This document shows, one piece after another, positions 36,398-44,918 of a stretch of 64,000 nt of DNA. Origin of the DNA: Arthrobacter jinronghuae (GTDB lineage Bacteria > Actinomycetota > Actinomycetes > Actinomycetales > Micrococcaceae); NCBI RefSeq assembly GCF_025244825.1, contig NZ_CP104263.1:310001-374000 (forward strand), written 5' to 3'. Below the pieces are notes generated by a model that saw only the letters and a program-made list of their open reading frames with translations, searched no databases and had not been told where the DNA came from. Numbering within the stretch: position 1 is the first letter of the stretch; each line of letters begins with the position of its first letter. Both the position numbers and the translations under genes were made by a program.

Positions 36398-37957
36398 GTG
36401 GCCACCAAACCAGTTCTTCCTCCTTCTGACCAGACGGAGCCGACGCCGGTACCGCCCAAGACGACGACGCCGGCCCTGACGCCGGAGGAGCGCCAGTCCG
36501 TCCTGCGTACCCTGCGTTCGCCGAAACTGCTCAAGACCGAGGTCCTGGCCGGACTGGTGGTGGCCCTTGCGCTCATCCCCGAGGCCTTGGCCTTCTCGGT
36601 CATTGCCGGGGTGGACCCGCGGATCGGCCTGTTTTCGGCCTTCACCATGGCCGTCTCCATCGCCTTCCTCGGCGGCCGTCCGGCCATGATTTCCGCGGCC
36701 ACCGGCGCTGTGGCCCTGGTGATTGCCCCGCTGGTGGCATCCCACGGCGTGGAGTACATGATTGCCGCCGTGCTGCTGGCCGGCGTCTTCCAGGTGCTGC
36801 TGGCACTGCTTGGCGTGGCGAAGCTTCTGCGCTTCATTCCGCGCCAGGTCATGGTCGGCTTCGTCAACGCACTGGCCATCCTGATCTTCGTTGCCCAAAT
36901 GCCCGAACTGCTGGGGGTGCCCTGGCTGGTCTATCCGCTCGTGGCGCTTGGGCTGTTGATCGTTTTCGGCCTGCCCCGGCTCACGGCGGCGGTGCCGGCG
37001 TCGCTGGTGGCCATCGTGGTCCTGACAGCCATTACGGTGTTCTCCTCCCTTGCCGTGCCGACGGTGGGGGACAAAGGCGAACTGCCGGACAGCCTGCCGT
37101 CGCTGCTGCTGCCCGACGTGCCCTTCAGCCTCGACACCCTGCAGGTGGTCTTTCCCTACGCACTGGCCGTGGCCTTTGTGGGGCTGCTGGAATCGCTCAT
37201 GACGGCCAAGCTGGTGGATGACGTCACCGACACCCGTTCCAATAAGACCCGCGAAGCCTGGGGCCAGGGTGCAGCCAACCTCATCACGGGGTTCTTCGGC
37301 GGCATGGGCGGCTGCGCGATGATCGGCCAGACCATGATCAATGTGAAGGGCTCCGGTGCCCGAACCCGGATTTCCACGTTCCTGGCCGGGGTTTTCCTGC
37401 TCCTCCTGGTGGTTGTCCTCGGAGACGTGGTGGCCCTGATTCCGATGGCAGCCCTCGTGGCCGTGATGATCTTCGTGGCCGTCACCAGCTTCGACTGGCA
37501 CAGCATCCGCCCGTCCACGCTGAAGATGATGCCCAAGAGCGAAACCGCCGTCATGCTGGCCACCGTGGCCGTGACCGTCTGGACCCACAACCTGGCCAGC
37601 GGCGTCGGCGTCGGCGTGCTGGTGGCCATGGTGCTGTTCGCGCGCAGGGTGGCGCACTTCGTCACCGTGGACCGGACGGTCACCGGGAACGACGCCGATG
37701 CCACCGCGGTCTACACGGTGAACGGTGAGCTGTTCTTCGCCTCCTCGAATGATCTGTACTCCCAGTTCGAGTACGTCCTGGATCCCGCGAAGGTGGTCAT
37801 TGACCTCAGTGGTTCCCACGTCTGGGACGCGTCAACCGTGGCAGCGCTCGACGCCGTGACGGAGAAGTATCGGCGGCGCGGAACCGAGGTTCAGATCACC
37901 GGGCTGAATGAGGCCAGCGGTCTGATGCGCGAGCGGATGGCCGGAAAGCTGCCCTAG
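36398..37957 (+). CDS. SulP-family anion transporter with STAS domain
   Basis: Membrane permease of 519 residues. After a Pro/Thr-rich leader come the SulP signature TEVLAGLVVALALIPEALAFSVIAGVDPRIGLFSAF and about eleven hydrophobic segments. The C-terminal 100 residues form a STAS domain (VIDLSGSHVWDASTVAALDAV), the cytoplasmic regulatory part. The GTG at 36398 is chosen for its GGAG just upstream; longer in-frame starts would overlap the divergent rluA-like gene. Members carry sulphate, bicarbonate or other anions; substrate not resolved. It converges with a Ser/Thr kinase gene. Confidence 0.88.
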   Translation: MATKPVLPPSDQTEPTPVPPKTTTPALTPEERQSVLRTLRSPKLLKTEVLAGLVVALALIPEALAFSVIAGVDPRIGLFSAFTMAVSIAFLGGRPAMISAATGAVALVIAPLVASHGVEYMIAAVLLAGVFQVLLALLGVAKLLRFIPRQVMVGFVNALAILIFVAQMPELLGVPWLVYPLVALGLLIVFGLPRLTAAVPASLVAIVVLTAITVFSSLAVPTVGDKGELPDSLPSLLLPDVPFSLDTLQVVFPYALAVAFVGLLESLMTAKLVDDVTDTRSNKTREAWGQGAANLITGFFGGMGGCAMIGQTMINVKGSGARTRISTFLAGVFLLLLVVVLGDVVALIPMAALVAVMIFVAVTSFDWHSIRPSTLKMMPKSETAVMLATVAVTVWTHNLASGVGVGVLVAMVLFARRVAHFVTVDRTVTGNDADATAVYTVNGELFFASSNDLYSQFEYVLDPAKVVIDLSGSHVWDASTVAALDAVTEKYRRRGTEVQITGLNEASGLMRERMAGKLP

Positions 37958-37992
37958 CGGCCGGCGTCGTCCGTGCGGGCGGACATCCGTGT

Positions 37993-38880
37993 TCAGGCAG
38001 CGGCGGTGTGGGCGTGCTGGTGCTGCAGGGATGCCAGCGCCAGCCGGCACTGCTTGGCGCTCGGGCGTTCGCGCGGAGAGAGGGAAGTCATGGCGGACAG
38101 CAGCGACCGCCAGGCGGCGGGGAGCGCGGGCGGGATCTCCGGTCCGCGGAGTGTCCGGGCCGCCGTGGAGTCGCCCTGCGGCAGGTCGAAGGCGCGGACT
38201 CCCGTCAGGCATTCGAGCAGGACAAGTCCCAGCGAGTAAATGTCCGAGGCGGAGGTCAGGGGTGCGCACCGCAGCTGCTCGGGACTCATGTAGGGCAGGC
38301 TCCCGTAGGACGGTTCCTTATCTCCGACCCTGTGGACGCTGACGGCGATACCCAGATCGGTAATCTTGGCGTGGCCGGTTGCAGGATCCACCAGGATGTT
38401 CGAGGGTTTCACGTCCCGGTGGATGTACCCCGCAGCGTGCACGCCCGCCAGCCCGGCGGCCAGCTCGGCCCCGAGTCGTGCTGTGTCCACAGGCTCCAGT
38501 ACGCCGGGGAGGCTGTGCCGCAGATCGGCGCCCCGCACCAGTTCCAGAACCAGGTACGGCGTCTGCACACCGGTGTCAGGGTGGCTGATGGTGCCCGTGG
38601 AAATCATCCGAACCACGTGCAGATTTTCGACGGCTCGCAGTGCGGCCGCTTCCCTGACGGCTTCATGCCCCTGAGGTGCGTGTCCGAGCGGTGCGGAAAA
38701 GATCTTGACGGCCACCTTCTGCAGGGAGGAAAGGTCCGTGGCACGCCAGACGTAGGCAGCGGTGCCGTGCCCGATGGGCTCATCCAGGCAGAACCGTCCG
38801 TCGATGAGGATGTGGGCGCTAAATCCCGAGGCGTCCGAGGCAGGTGGTGGAGCGCTTCTTGTTGGTCGGTATCCGTCCAT
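37993..38880 (-). CDS. Soluble Ser/Thr protein kinase (PknB-like catalytic domain only)
   Basis: Hanks-type kinase of 295 residues. The glycine loop IGHGTAAYVW, ATP-binding Lys59 (VAVKIF), catalytic HRDVKPSN with Asp156, the metal DLG motif (Asp175, DFG replaced by DLG) and MSPEQL are all present, so it is probably active. Unlike PknA/PknB it has no membrane segment or extracellular PASTA repeats and ends in a His/Ala-rich tail. A short unconserved leader precedes the domain. Substrates unknown. Confidence 0.9.
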   Translation of the reverse strand: MDGYRPTRSAPPPASDASGFSAHILIDGRFCLDEPIGHGTAAYVWRATDLSSLQKVAVKIFSAPLGHAPQGHEAVREAAALRAVENLHVVRMISTGTISHPDTGVQTPYLVLELVRGADLRHSLPGVLEPVDTARLGAELAAGLAGVHAAGYIHRDVKPSNILVDPATGHAKITDLGIAVSVHRVGDKEPSYGSLPYMSPEQLRCAPLTSASDIYSLGLVLLECLTGVRAFDLPQGDSTAARTLRGPEIPPALPAAWRSLLSAMTSLSPRERPSAKQCRLALASLQHQHAHTAAA

Positions 38881-39001
38881 GCCGCTCCCGCGTATTAGCT
38901 AGTTTCCCTAGTGAATAGTTCGGCTAACAATAGGGTGGGCGCGCAGTTGAGTCCAGCCTCCGGGCGGGGAATGTCTGGTTAGGTCGACAAATAGGACGGG
39001 G

Positions 39002-39520
39002 TTAACGCTGCCCTGGGTCCGGGCTCGGGTCCTCCAGGGCGGAACGCAGGCGGTCCATAAAGGAAATGACAATCTCGGCTTCCTGCGGCGACAGCTCTGC
39101 GGCGGCCTGCATCATGCGCTGGTGCATATCCCCCACGGTCTGGCGGACGTCGGTGTCCGATGTGTCGGTTGGGACGATCTCCCAGGCGCGGCGGTCGTTG
39201 GGGCGGGCGCGCCGTCGTACGTATCCGCCGCGTTCCAGCCGGTCGATAAGTGCGGTGGTGGAGGCGGTGGAGATGCCAAGGAGCCTGCTCAGGTCCTTGG
39301 GGCCGAGGCTGCCGCCGGCCTGCCGGGCCTGCATCAGGCAGCGCATGGCCAGGAGGTCGTTTTCGTTCATCCCCATGGCGTCCTGGATGCGTCGGCGGAC
39401 CAGTGTTTCAGCGGCGCGGTAACTGCGCACTGCATCCAGTACGGCGCGGGCTTTTGGATGCTCCGGATCGGGGCCGTACCAATAGCCGTCCTGCCCTGAG
39501 GGCTGCTGAGGAGTATCCAT
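39002..39520 (-). CDS. MarR-family transcriptional regulator
   Basis: Winged-helix regulator of 172 residues: dimer helices (SYRAAETLVRRRIQDAMGM), recognition region LLGISTASTTALIDRLERGGYVRRRARPNDRR with the wing, and C-terminal dimer helices. It is divergent from the iron-type ABC operon with about 165 bases between. It may control itself or that operon, but the DtxR box there points to iron control as well. Ligand unknown. Confidence 0.88.
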   Translation of the reverse strand: MDTPQQPSGQDGYWYGPDPEHPKARAVLDAVRSYRAAETLVRRRIQDAMGMNENDLLAMRCLMQARQAGGSLGPKDLSRLLGISTASTTALIDRLERGGYVRRRARPNDRRAWEIVPTDTSDTDVRQTVGDMHQRMMQAAAELSPQEAEIVISFMDRLRSALEDPSPDPGQR

Positions 39521-39645
39521 TCCGCCAATCCTAGCCTTGCTGAAAGGTGGGGCAGCTAGGAATCGATGCGATGCATTTCACACCGCAATTAGGGCATAAA
39601 AACGTGCTCTAATCTCTTTGGCTGTGGTCAGATGTAGGTGTCCGC

Positions 39646-39664
39646 TTAGGTAATCCTTACCTCT
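39646..39664 (+). promoter_or_regulatory. DtxR/IdeR-type iron box
   Basis: TTAGGTAATCCTTACCTCT closely follows the 19-base DtxR/IdeR consensus TTAGGTTAGGCTAACCTAA in both half sites and symmetry. It lies 20 bases before the start of the ABC binding-protein gene, where a bound repressor would block transcription when iron is plentiful. Confidence 0.8.
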
Positions 39665-39684
39665 CGCCTGCGATAGGAACGTCC

Positions 39685-40833
39685 TTGACTGCACCTGAAA
39701 TCTCCCCGTCCGGTCCGAAATCCGGACTCTCGCGCCGCAACATCCTGGGCGGAGCCGGGCTCGGCTTCCTGGCGTTGGCGCTGGGGGCCTGCTCCAGCCG
39801 CGACACCGTGGCCGCGGCAGGGAATGCAGCAGGATCCGGTGGTTTCACCGTCACTGACATGCGCGGCGTCGAGGTTTCCTTCGATGGCCCGGTGCAGAAA
39901 ATCGCCACCACGGTCATCCCCTCTCCTTCCATGCTGGCTGCGGTGGACGGCGGGTACGGCAAGATCGTGGGCATCAACGAATCCACTCTGCAGGCAAACC
40001 GGCAGGGCCTGTTCGGAGAGATGTTCCCGGAATCGAAAACCACCACCACCATCTCGCCGTCGAGCTTCACTCCCAACATCGAGACCATCACCAAACTGGA
40101 ACCCGACGTGGTGTTCCAGTGGGCGGACCAGGGCGACGGGCTTGTGGAGCCGCTGGAAAACGCAGGCTTCAAAACAATCTGCCTGCTCTACGGAACGCAG
40201 GAGTACCTGGAAACCTGGGTGTCCCTGTTCTCCACCATCCTCGGCAAGCCCGAGCGCGGCACCGAAATTGTGGACTGGATGCATGCTGAAATCGCGCGGC
40301 TGGAGGATGAGCTCGCCGGTGTTTCCAAGACTGTGCGGGTGGTCCACCTCGGCCAGTCCGGCGACGGCTATTCGGCCTCCAACAAGTCCTCCTACATGCA
40401 CTACTGGATGGAGCTGGCCGGCGGGCAGAACATGGCGGCGGAGAACCTTTCGGCCGAGAACGTGGTCAGCGCCGAGCAGCTGATCGAGTGGGATCCCGAA
40501 GTCATCACGCTGGGAGGTTTCGATACCCGCACCCCGGCCGAGGTTTACGCGGATCCGTCCCTGGCCTCCGTGTCTGCCGTCAAAAACCGCCGGGTCTACA
40601 AGGCGCCGCTGGGCGGGTACCGCTGGGAGGTTCCCTGCGCCGAATCGCCGCTGATGTGGCAGTGGGCGGCCGAGGTGTTCCATCCCGGCCGCACCAAGAA
40701 CACCCTGCGCACCGCCATGAAGGAAAAGATTGCCTACCTCTACGGGTACGACGTGAGCGAAGCACAGATTGATGCCGCCCTGCGGCTGGACCTGAACGGC
40801 TCCAGCGTTGGCTACGACGTCTTCCGTGGCTGA
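39685..40833 (+). CDS. Iron/siderophore ABC transporter substrate-binding lipoprotein (Tat-exported)
   Basis: Binding protein of 382 residues of the TroA/FecB type. The N-terminus has a twin-arginine motif SRRNILGGAGLGF and a lipobox LGAC (Cys36), so it is a Tat-exported lipoprotein. The body shows two Rossmann lobes with IVGINESTLQ, LEPDVVFQWADQG and a linking helix, the pattern of siderophore- or haem-binding proteins. The TTG start has AGGAA upstream. The DtxR box before it indicates iron-repressed expression, and permease and ATPase genes follow in the same operon. The exact ligand (Fe-siderophore, haem) is not resolved. Confidence 0.85.
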   Translation: MTAPEISPSGPKSGLSRRNILGGAGLGFLALALGACSSRDTVAAAGNAAGSGGFTVTDMRGVEVSFDGPVQKIATTVIPSPSMLAAVDGGYGKIVGINESTLQANRQGLFGEMFPESKTTTTISPSSFTPNIETITKLEPDVVFQWADQGDGLVEPLENAGFKTICLLYGTQEYLETWVSLFSTILGKPERGTEIVDWMHAEIARLEDELAGVSKTVRVVHLGQSGDGYSASNKSSYMHYWMELAGGQNMAAENLSAENVVSAEQLIEWDPEVITLGGFDTRTPAEVYADPSLASVSAVKNRRVYKAPLGGYRWEVPCAESPLMWQWAAEVFHPGRTKNTLRTAMKEKIAYLYGYDVSEAQIDAALRLDLNGSSVGYDVFRG

Positions 40834-40834
40834 G

Positions 40835-41968
40835 ATGGCGGCTTCTCATAGCGCGGCTGCACCCGCCCGCGCCGCCGGCTCGCCGTCGTCGGCCGGTGCC
40901 CAGCCGTCGTCGGCCGGTGCCCCGCCGTCGTCGGCGCGCCGCCGGCTGATCCTGCCGCTCTGCGTGCTGATCCTGTGTGCGGTGGCCCTGGTTTCCATGG
41001 CCGCCGGCCGGTACTGGGTGCCGCCGAATGAAATCCTGCGCATCCTGTTCAACGAAGTCACCGCACTCTTCGGCGGAGAAGGGATGCTCCGCCGGACCTG
41101 GACCGAGCAGGAAGCCACCGTGGTCCTGGATGTGCGGCTGCCGCGCGTGCTGCTCGCCTTCCTCGTGGGCGGCGCGCTCTCGCTCGGCGGCGCGTGCCTG
41201 CAGGCGCTGTTCCGCAACCCGCTGGTCAGCCCCGACATTATCGGCGTCACGGCCGGTGCCTCCTTCGGCGGCGTGCTGGTGCTGACCCTCGGGCTGTCCG
41301 GCGGCTGGATGGTCGGCGGTGCGTTCGGCTTCGGGCTGGCCGCACTCGCCGGCGTCCTGCTGCTTGGCCGGCTGGGCGGACGGGACAACGCCATGCTGAT
41401 GATCGTCCTGGGCGGGATTGTGGTGGCGGCGTTCTTCAACGCATTGGTCTCCTTCATGACCTACCTGGCCGATCCGTATTCAGAACTGCCCTCGATTGTG
41501 CACTGGCTGCTGGGGTCCATTGCCGCAGCCAGCTATGACAAGGTGCTCACCGCACTGGTCCCGGTGGCTATCGGCGCGGCGATAGTCCTCGCCCTGCGCT
41601 GGCGCCTGAATGTGTTGTCCCTGGGGGACGACGACGCCGCCGCGCTGGGCGTGAACCCGCAGCGCTCCCGGGTGGTGCTGTTGTGTGCCGTGGCCCTGAT
41701 GACCGCCGGCACCGTGGCCGTAGCCGGGGCCGTCGGCTGGGTGGGACTGGTGGTTCCGCACCTCGCCCGGCTCTGGGTAGGTCCGGACCACCGGATCCTG
41801 CTGCCGGCGTCGCTGCTGCTGGGCGGCACCTACCTGATGCTCATCGACACCCTCAGCCGTTCCATCAGCAGCAGTGAACTGCCGCTGGGCATCTTGACCG
41901 CCATCATCGGCGCCCCCGTCTTCGTGGTGCTGCTGGCCCGTTCGCAGAAGAAAGCCGAGCTCTCATGA
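40835..41968 (+). CDS. FecCD-family iron ABC transporter permease
   Basis: Membrane permease of about 377 residues. After an Ala/Ser-rich leader it has about nine to ten helices and the family blocks LPRVLLAFLVGGALSLGGACLQALFRNPLVSPDIIG and GWVGLVVPHLARLWVGPDHR, the latter contacting the ATPase. A single permease gene implies a homodimer, as in BtuC. The start is unclear: ATG 40835 just after the previous stop, or GTG 40826 overlapping it. It lies between the binding protein and ATPase genes. Confidence 0.9.
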   Translation: MAASHSAAAPARAAGSPSSAGAQPSSAGAPPSSARRRLILPLCVLILCAVALVSMAAGRYWVPPNEILRILFNEVTALFGGEGMLRRTWTEQEATVVLDVRLPRVLLAFLVGGALSLGGACLQALFRNPLVSPDIIGVTAGASFGGVLVLTLGLSGGWMVGGAFGFGLAALAGVLLLGRLGGRDNAMLMIVLGGIVVAAFFNALVSFMTYLADPYSELPSIVHWLLGSIAAASYDKVLTALVPVAIGAAIVLALRWRLNVLSLGDDDAAALGVNPQRSRVVLLCAVALMTAGTVAVAGAVGWVGLVVPHLARLWVGPDHRILLPASLLLGGTYLMLIDTLSRSISSSELPLGILTAIIGAPVFVVLLARSQKKAELS

Positions 41969-42882
41969 CCGTCGCATCCCTGTCCCGTACGGTTCCCGCT
42001 GATCCGGTGGCGGGCAGTCCGGCCGCTGGCTCCGCGCCCCTGATGCAGGCCACCGACCTCGGTTTCCGTTATTCCCGGCTGCGCCCGTGGCTCTTCCGGA
42101 ACCTCGGCTTTTCCTTGGAACGCGGGGAGATCCTGTCCATCCTGGGTCCCAACGCCCGAGGTAAAACCACGCTGCTCAAGTGCCTCTCCGGGCTGCTTTC
42201 CCCGCGTGAGGGAACGGTTCACGGTGCGCCGGGCATCGGGTACGTGCCCCAGGACCACGGCGCAGGCCCGTCCTTCACCGTGGCCGACATGGTGTTGATG
42301 GGCTGCACCCGGCACCTGCGTGCCTATCAGACTCCCCGCCCTGAGGACCACGCCGCCGCCGATGCGGCCATGGAACGGGTAGGCGTGGCCGCCTGGGCCG
42401 GACGCGACTATTCCACCCTCTCCGGCGGGCAGCGGCAGCTGGTGCTGATTGCCCGGGCCGTGGCCTCCGGCTGCGAACTGCTCGTCCTGGACGAACCGGC
42501 TTCTGCGCTGGACCTGAACAACCAGTCCCGCGTGCTGAGCGTGCTCAGCGGACTGGCAGCGGAGGGTATGGGCGTCATCATGACCACTCATCATCCTGAC
42601 CACGCGCTGCACGTGTCCCGCAACGCACTGCTGTTTGTCGGCAGCCATGACGTCCGCTGGGGTCCCACCGAGGAGCTGCTCACCGGTCCCGCCCTCTCAG
42701 AGGTCTACGGGCTGCCGATCTGTACCCCCACCGTGGGCACGGAATCCGGCGACCGCGTAATCGCCGTGCCGGATTTCGGCCCGTCCTGCCGCGCCTGCCC
42801 GGTGCCCGGCGCCGTTGGGGCACCCGCTCCAGCGCCGACTCCGGTGGAAATACGAATCCCTTTCGGAAAGGAACACCCGTGA
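41965..42882 (+). CDS. Iron ABC transporter ATP-binding protein
   Basis: ATPase of 305 residues. Walker A is GPNARGKTT (61-69; an Ala replaces the usual Gly in the loop), signature YSTLSGGQRQL, Walker B ELLVLDEPASALD, and H-loop TTHHPDH. The C-terminal 45 residues are Pro/Ala-rich with CRACPVP, unlike a standard FecE/BtuD end. Its ATG overlaps the permease stop and its end overlaps the next start, so the four genes are translated together. It energises uptake of the iron complex. Confidence 0.9.
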   Translation: MTVASLSRTVPADPVAGSPAAGSAPLMQATDLGFRYSRLRPWLFRNLGFSLERGEILSILGPNARGKTTLLKCLSGLLSPREGTVHGAPGIGYVPQDHGAGPSFTVADMVLMGCTRHLRAYQTPRPEDHAAADAAMERVGVAAWAGRDYSTLSGGQRQLVLIARAVASGCELLVLDEPASALDLNNQSRVLSVLSGLAAEGMGVIMTTHHPDHALHVSRNALLFVGSHDVRWGPTEELLTGPALSEVYGLPICTPTVGTESGDRVIAVPDFGPSCRACPVPGAVGAPAPAPTPVEIRIPFGKEHP

Positions 42883-44246
42883 TTATCCGCTTGATCGGCG
42901 GAACGCCGATGCTTGGCCAGACCGATACCACCTGGCGCGGCGCCTTCGAGGAGGTGGACGCCTACGACCTCGACGACGACGCCGCCCGCGCCCGGATCCT
43001 CTCGGCCGACGCCCTGGTGATCGGCGGCGGCGTAGACCATCTCCTGCTGGGCAGGCACCGCGAAGCGCTCACCGGCTTCGTCCGCGCCGGCGGCCGGGTG
43101 CTGGTCAACGGGCAGGTGGTGAAGCCGTTCATCGACGGGCTGGCGGTCTGGCGGGAGCTGGAATTCCGCGGCGCGCAGGATGTCCGGCCGCATCCGGTCT
43201 CTCCGCATCCGGTGTGGGCAGGCATTGACTACCGGGACCTGCACTACCGCACCGGGGTGCCCGGAACCCACAGCTACGAGCGGTTGGAGGAGATCGGCGT
43301 CGCCGGTTTCTACGGCCGCGGCTATCACCTGGACCTGCCCGAGAATGCGACCGTGGTGACCGGCATCGGCCAGTACCGGCTCCCGCTGGACTACAGCTAC
43401 ACCTTGGGGAACGGGGCAGTGCTCGTCCACGGCGGCAATGACCTGGAGAGCTTCAGCGACGATCAGTATTCGACCCGCGTGCTGGGACCGAACCTGGTGC
43501 AGTGGCTGGAAGGCGGAGTGCAGGACACAGTTGAGCTGAAGCCGGCAGTACCGGCAGTACCGGCAGCCGCCGCCGGCACCCGCCCGCCCGGAGCCGCTCG
43601 CGCAGCGGGGCAGGCAGCCCCGCGGATCGGGCTGCTGCACTGCGGCACGTTCCCGCCCCTGCGGACCCTGGCCGACCCGGCCCTGGCACCGTACCGGCTG
43701 GAATCCGTCTACCTGCCGGACGCCGATCCGGCCGTACTCGCGGACCTGGACGTGGTGATTGTCAGCGACCGGCTGCACCAGGGGCAGCTCGCCCGCTTTG
43801 TTCCGGCGATCCTGGCGGCACTGCAGGACCCGGCCAAAACCGTGATCGTGCTCGGCGAGAACAAGGTTGAACAGTGGCTGCCCGGGGTCGGCTACAGTTT
43901 CCGCCCCACGGTGTTCTGGATGTGGCGCACCGGCGAGGACAACGGCACCCGGCTGCGGCTGCCGGAGGATCCGATGTGGGAATTCCTCACCCGGTGGTCC
44001 GTCTCCTGGCATCACCACGGTCTGCTGCACCCGCGCCCCGGCGCCCGTTCGCTGGTGGTGATGGAAGAGGACGGCGCCGAGTCGGGCTCGCTGCTGTACG
44101 TGGACGAAGTGAACCAGCCCGCCCGCCTGCTGGTGACCACGATGGACCCGGTCTACCACCACGGATCCGGCTTTATGCCCGGTGCATCCCAGCTGCTGTA
44201 CTCGCTGCTGCGCTGGGTGACGGCCACGCATGCAGCGGTGGCTTAG
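42879..44246 (+). CDS. ThuA/class I amidotransferase-like protein of unknown function in iron operon
   Basis: Protein of 455 residues, no signal peptide. It appears to hold two Rossmann-like halves: residues 1-215 (ADALVIGGGVDHLLLGRHREALTGFVRAGGRVLVNG) and about 255-450 (LDVVIVSDRLHQGQLARFVPAILAAL, TVIVLGENKV), joined by an Ala/Pro-rich linker. This recalls flavodoxin-like/ThuA or amidotransferase-like folds, but no catalytic Cys-His-Glu is clear. GTG start overlaps the ATPase stop (GTGA), so it belongs to the iron operon. A role in handling or releasing the imported siderophore is only a guess. It converges with the lysE-like gene, six bases apart. Confidence 0.7.
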   Translation: MIIRLIGGTPMLGQTDTTWRGAFEEVDAYDLDDDAARARILSADALVIGGGVDHLLLGRHREALTGFVRAGGRVLVNGQVVKPFIDGLAVWRELEFRGAQDVRPHPVSPHPVWAGIDYRDLHYRTGVPGTHSYERLEEIGVAGFYGRGYHLDLPENATVVTGIGQYRLPLDYSYTLGNGAVLVHGGNDLESFSDDQYSTRVLGPNLVQWLEGGVQDTVELKPAVPAVPAAAAGTRPPGAARAAGQAAPRIGLLHCGTFPPLRTLADPALAPYRLESVYLPDADPAVLADLDVVIVSDRLHQGQLARFVPAILAALQDPAKTVIVLGENKVEQWLPGVGYSFRPTVFWMWRTGEDNGTRLRLPEDPMWEFLTRWSVSWHHHGLLHPRPGARSLVVMEEDGAESGSLLYVDEVNQPARLLVTTMDPVYHHGSGFMPGASQLLYSLLRWVTATHAAVA

Positions 44247-44252
44247 CCCGAG

Positions 44253-44849
44253 TCAGCCGGCCACGAGCCGGACGGCGAGGACCAGCATAACGACGCCGAT
44301 CAGCAGGTCCACAATCTGCCAGGTACGCGGCCGGTTCAGCACCGTGGATAAGCTGCGCGCACCGTAGCCCAGCGCCGTAAACCAGAGCACGCTTCCGAGC
44401 ACGGCGCCGGCCGCGAAAATCCAGCGTGTGTCGGAACCGTAGTGGTTCGCCAGGCTGCCCAGGAGCACCACGGTATCGAGATAGACATGCGGGTTCAGGA
44501 AGGTCAGGGCGAGCGTGGTCAGGATGACGGTGCCCTTCGCCCTCGGTGCTTGTGCTTCCAGCACCGACGGCTTGGCGGCGGAGATCAGCGATCGGATGCC
44601 CCACCAGGCGAGATAGGCGGCACCGGCCCAGCGCAGGATTTCCAGGACCGCCGGGAACCGGGACACCAATGCCCCGATCCCGGCGGTGCCGCCCAGGATC
44701 AACAGGGCGTCGCTGACGATGCACAGGGCCACCACCACGCCGATGTGCTCGCGCCGCAGCCCCTGCCGCAGGACGAAAGCATTCTGCGCTCCGATGGCCA
44801 CGATCAGTCCGAGGCCGGTGACCATTCCGGTTACCCAAATACTCAACAT
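44253..44849 (-). CDS. lysE: LysE/ArgO-family amino acid exporter
   Basis: Membrane protein of 198 residues with about six hydrophobic segments. The opening GLGLIVAIGAQNAFVLRQGLRREHIG is the LysE/ArgO signature. Members export basic amino acids when these accumulate. It is divergent from a LysG/ArgP-type regulator, the same arrangement as C. glutamicum lysE-lysG, where LysG plus lysine or arginine activates lysE. The Met at 44849 is the natural start. Overflow control of lysine could matter for the lysine-linked operon at the window start, though the two are 40 kb apart. Confidence 0.9.
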   Translation of the reverse strand: MLSIWVTGMVTGLGLIVAIGAQNAFVLRQGLRREHIGVVVALCIVSDALLILGGTAGIGALVSRFPAVLEILRWAGAAYLAWWGIRSLISAAKPSVLEAQAPRAKGTVILTTLALTFLNPHVYLDTVVLLGSLANHYGSDTRWIFAAGAVLGSVLWFTALGYGARSLSTVLNRPRTWQIVDLLIGVVMLVLAVRLVAG

Positions 44850-44918
44850 CCCTCGACGGTAACCAGCTGGATCGGTTCAGACAAACGAATCATTTGAAGG
44901 ATGCATTAGGTTTGCTTC

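Noticed and set aside
36274..36879. Upstream extension of the pseudouridine synthase frame
   Set aside because: It lies antisense to the SulP gene and has no conserved residue; the Met at 36273 gives the family start.
39529..39561. TCCTAGC...GCTAGGA inverted repeat before the MarR gene
   Set aside because: The arms are 7 bases with a 19-base gap, too wide for a typical MarR dimer site, so not listed as an operator.
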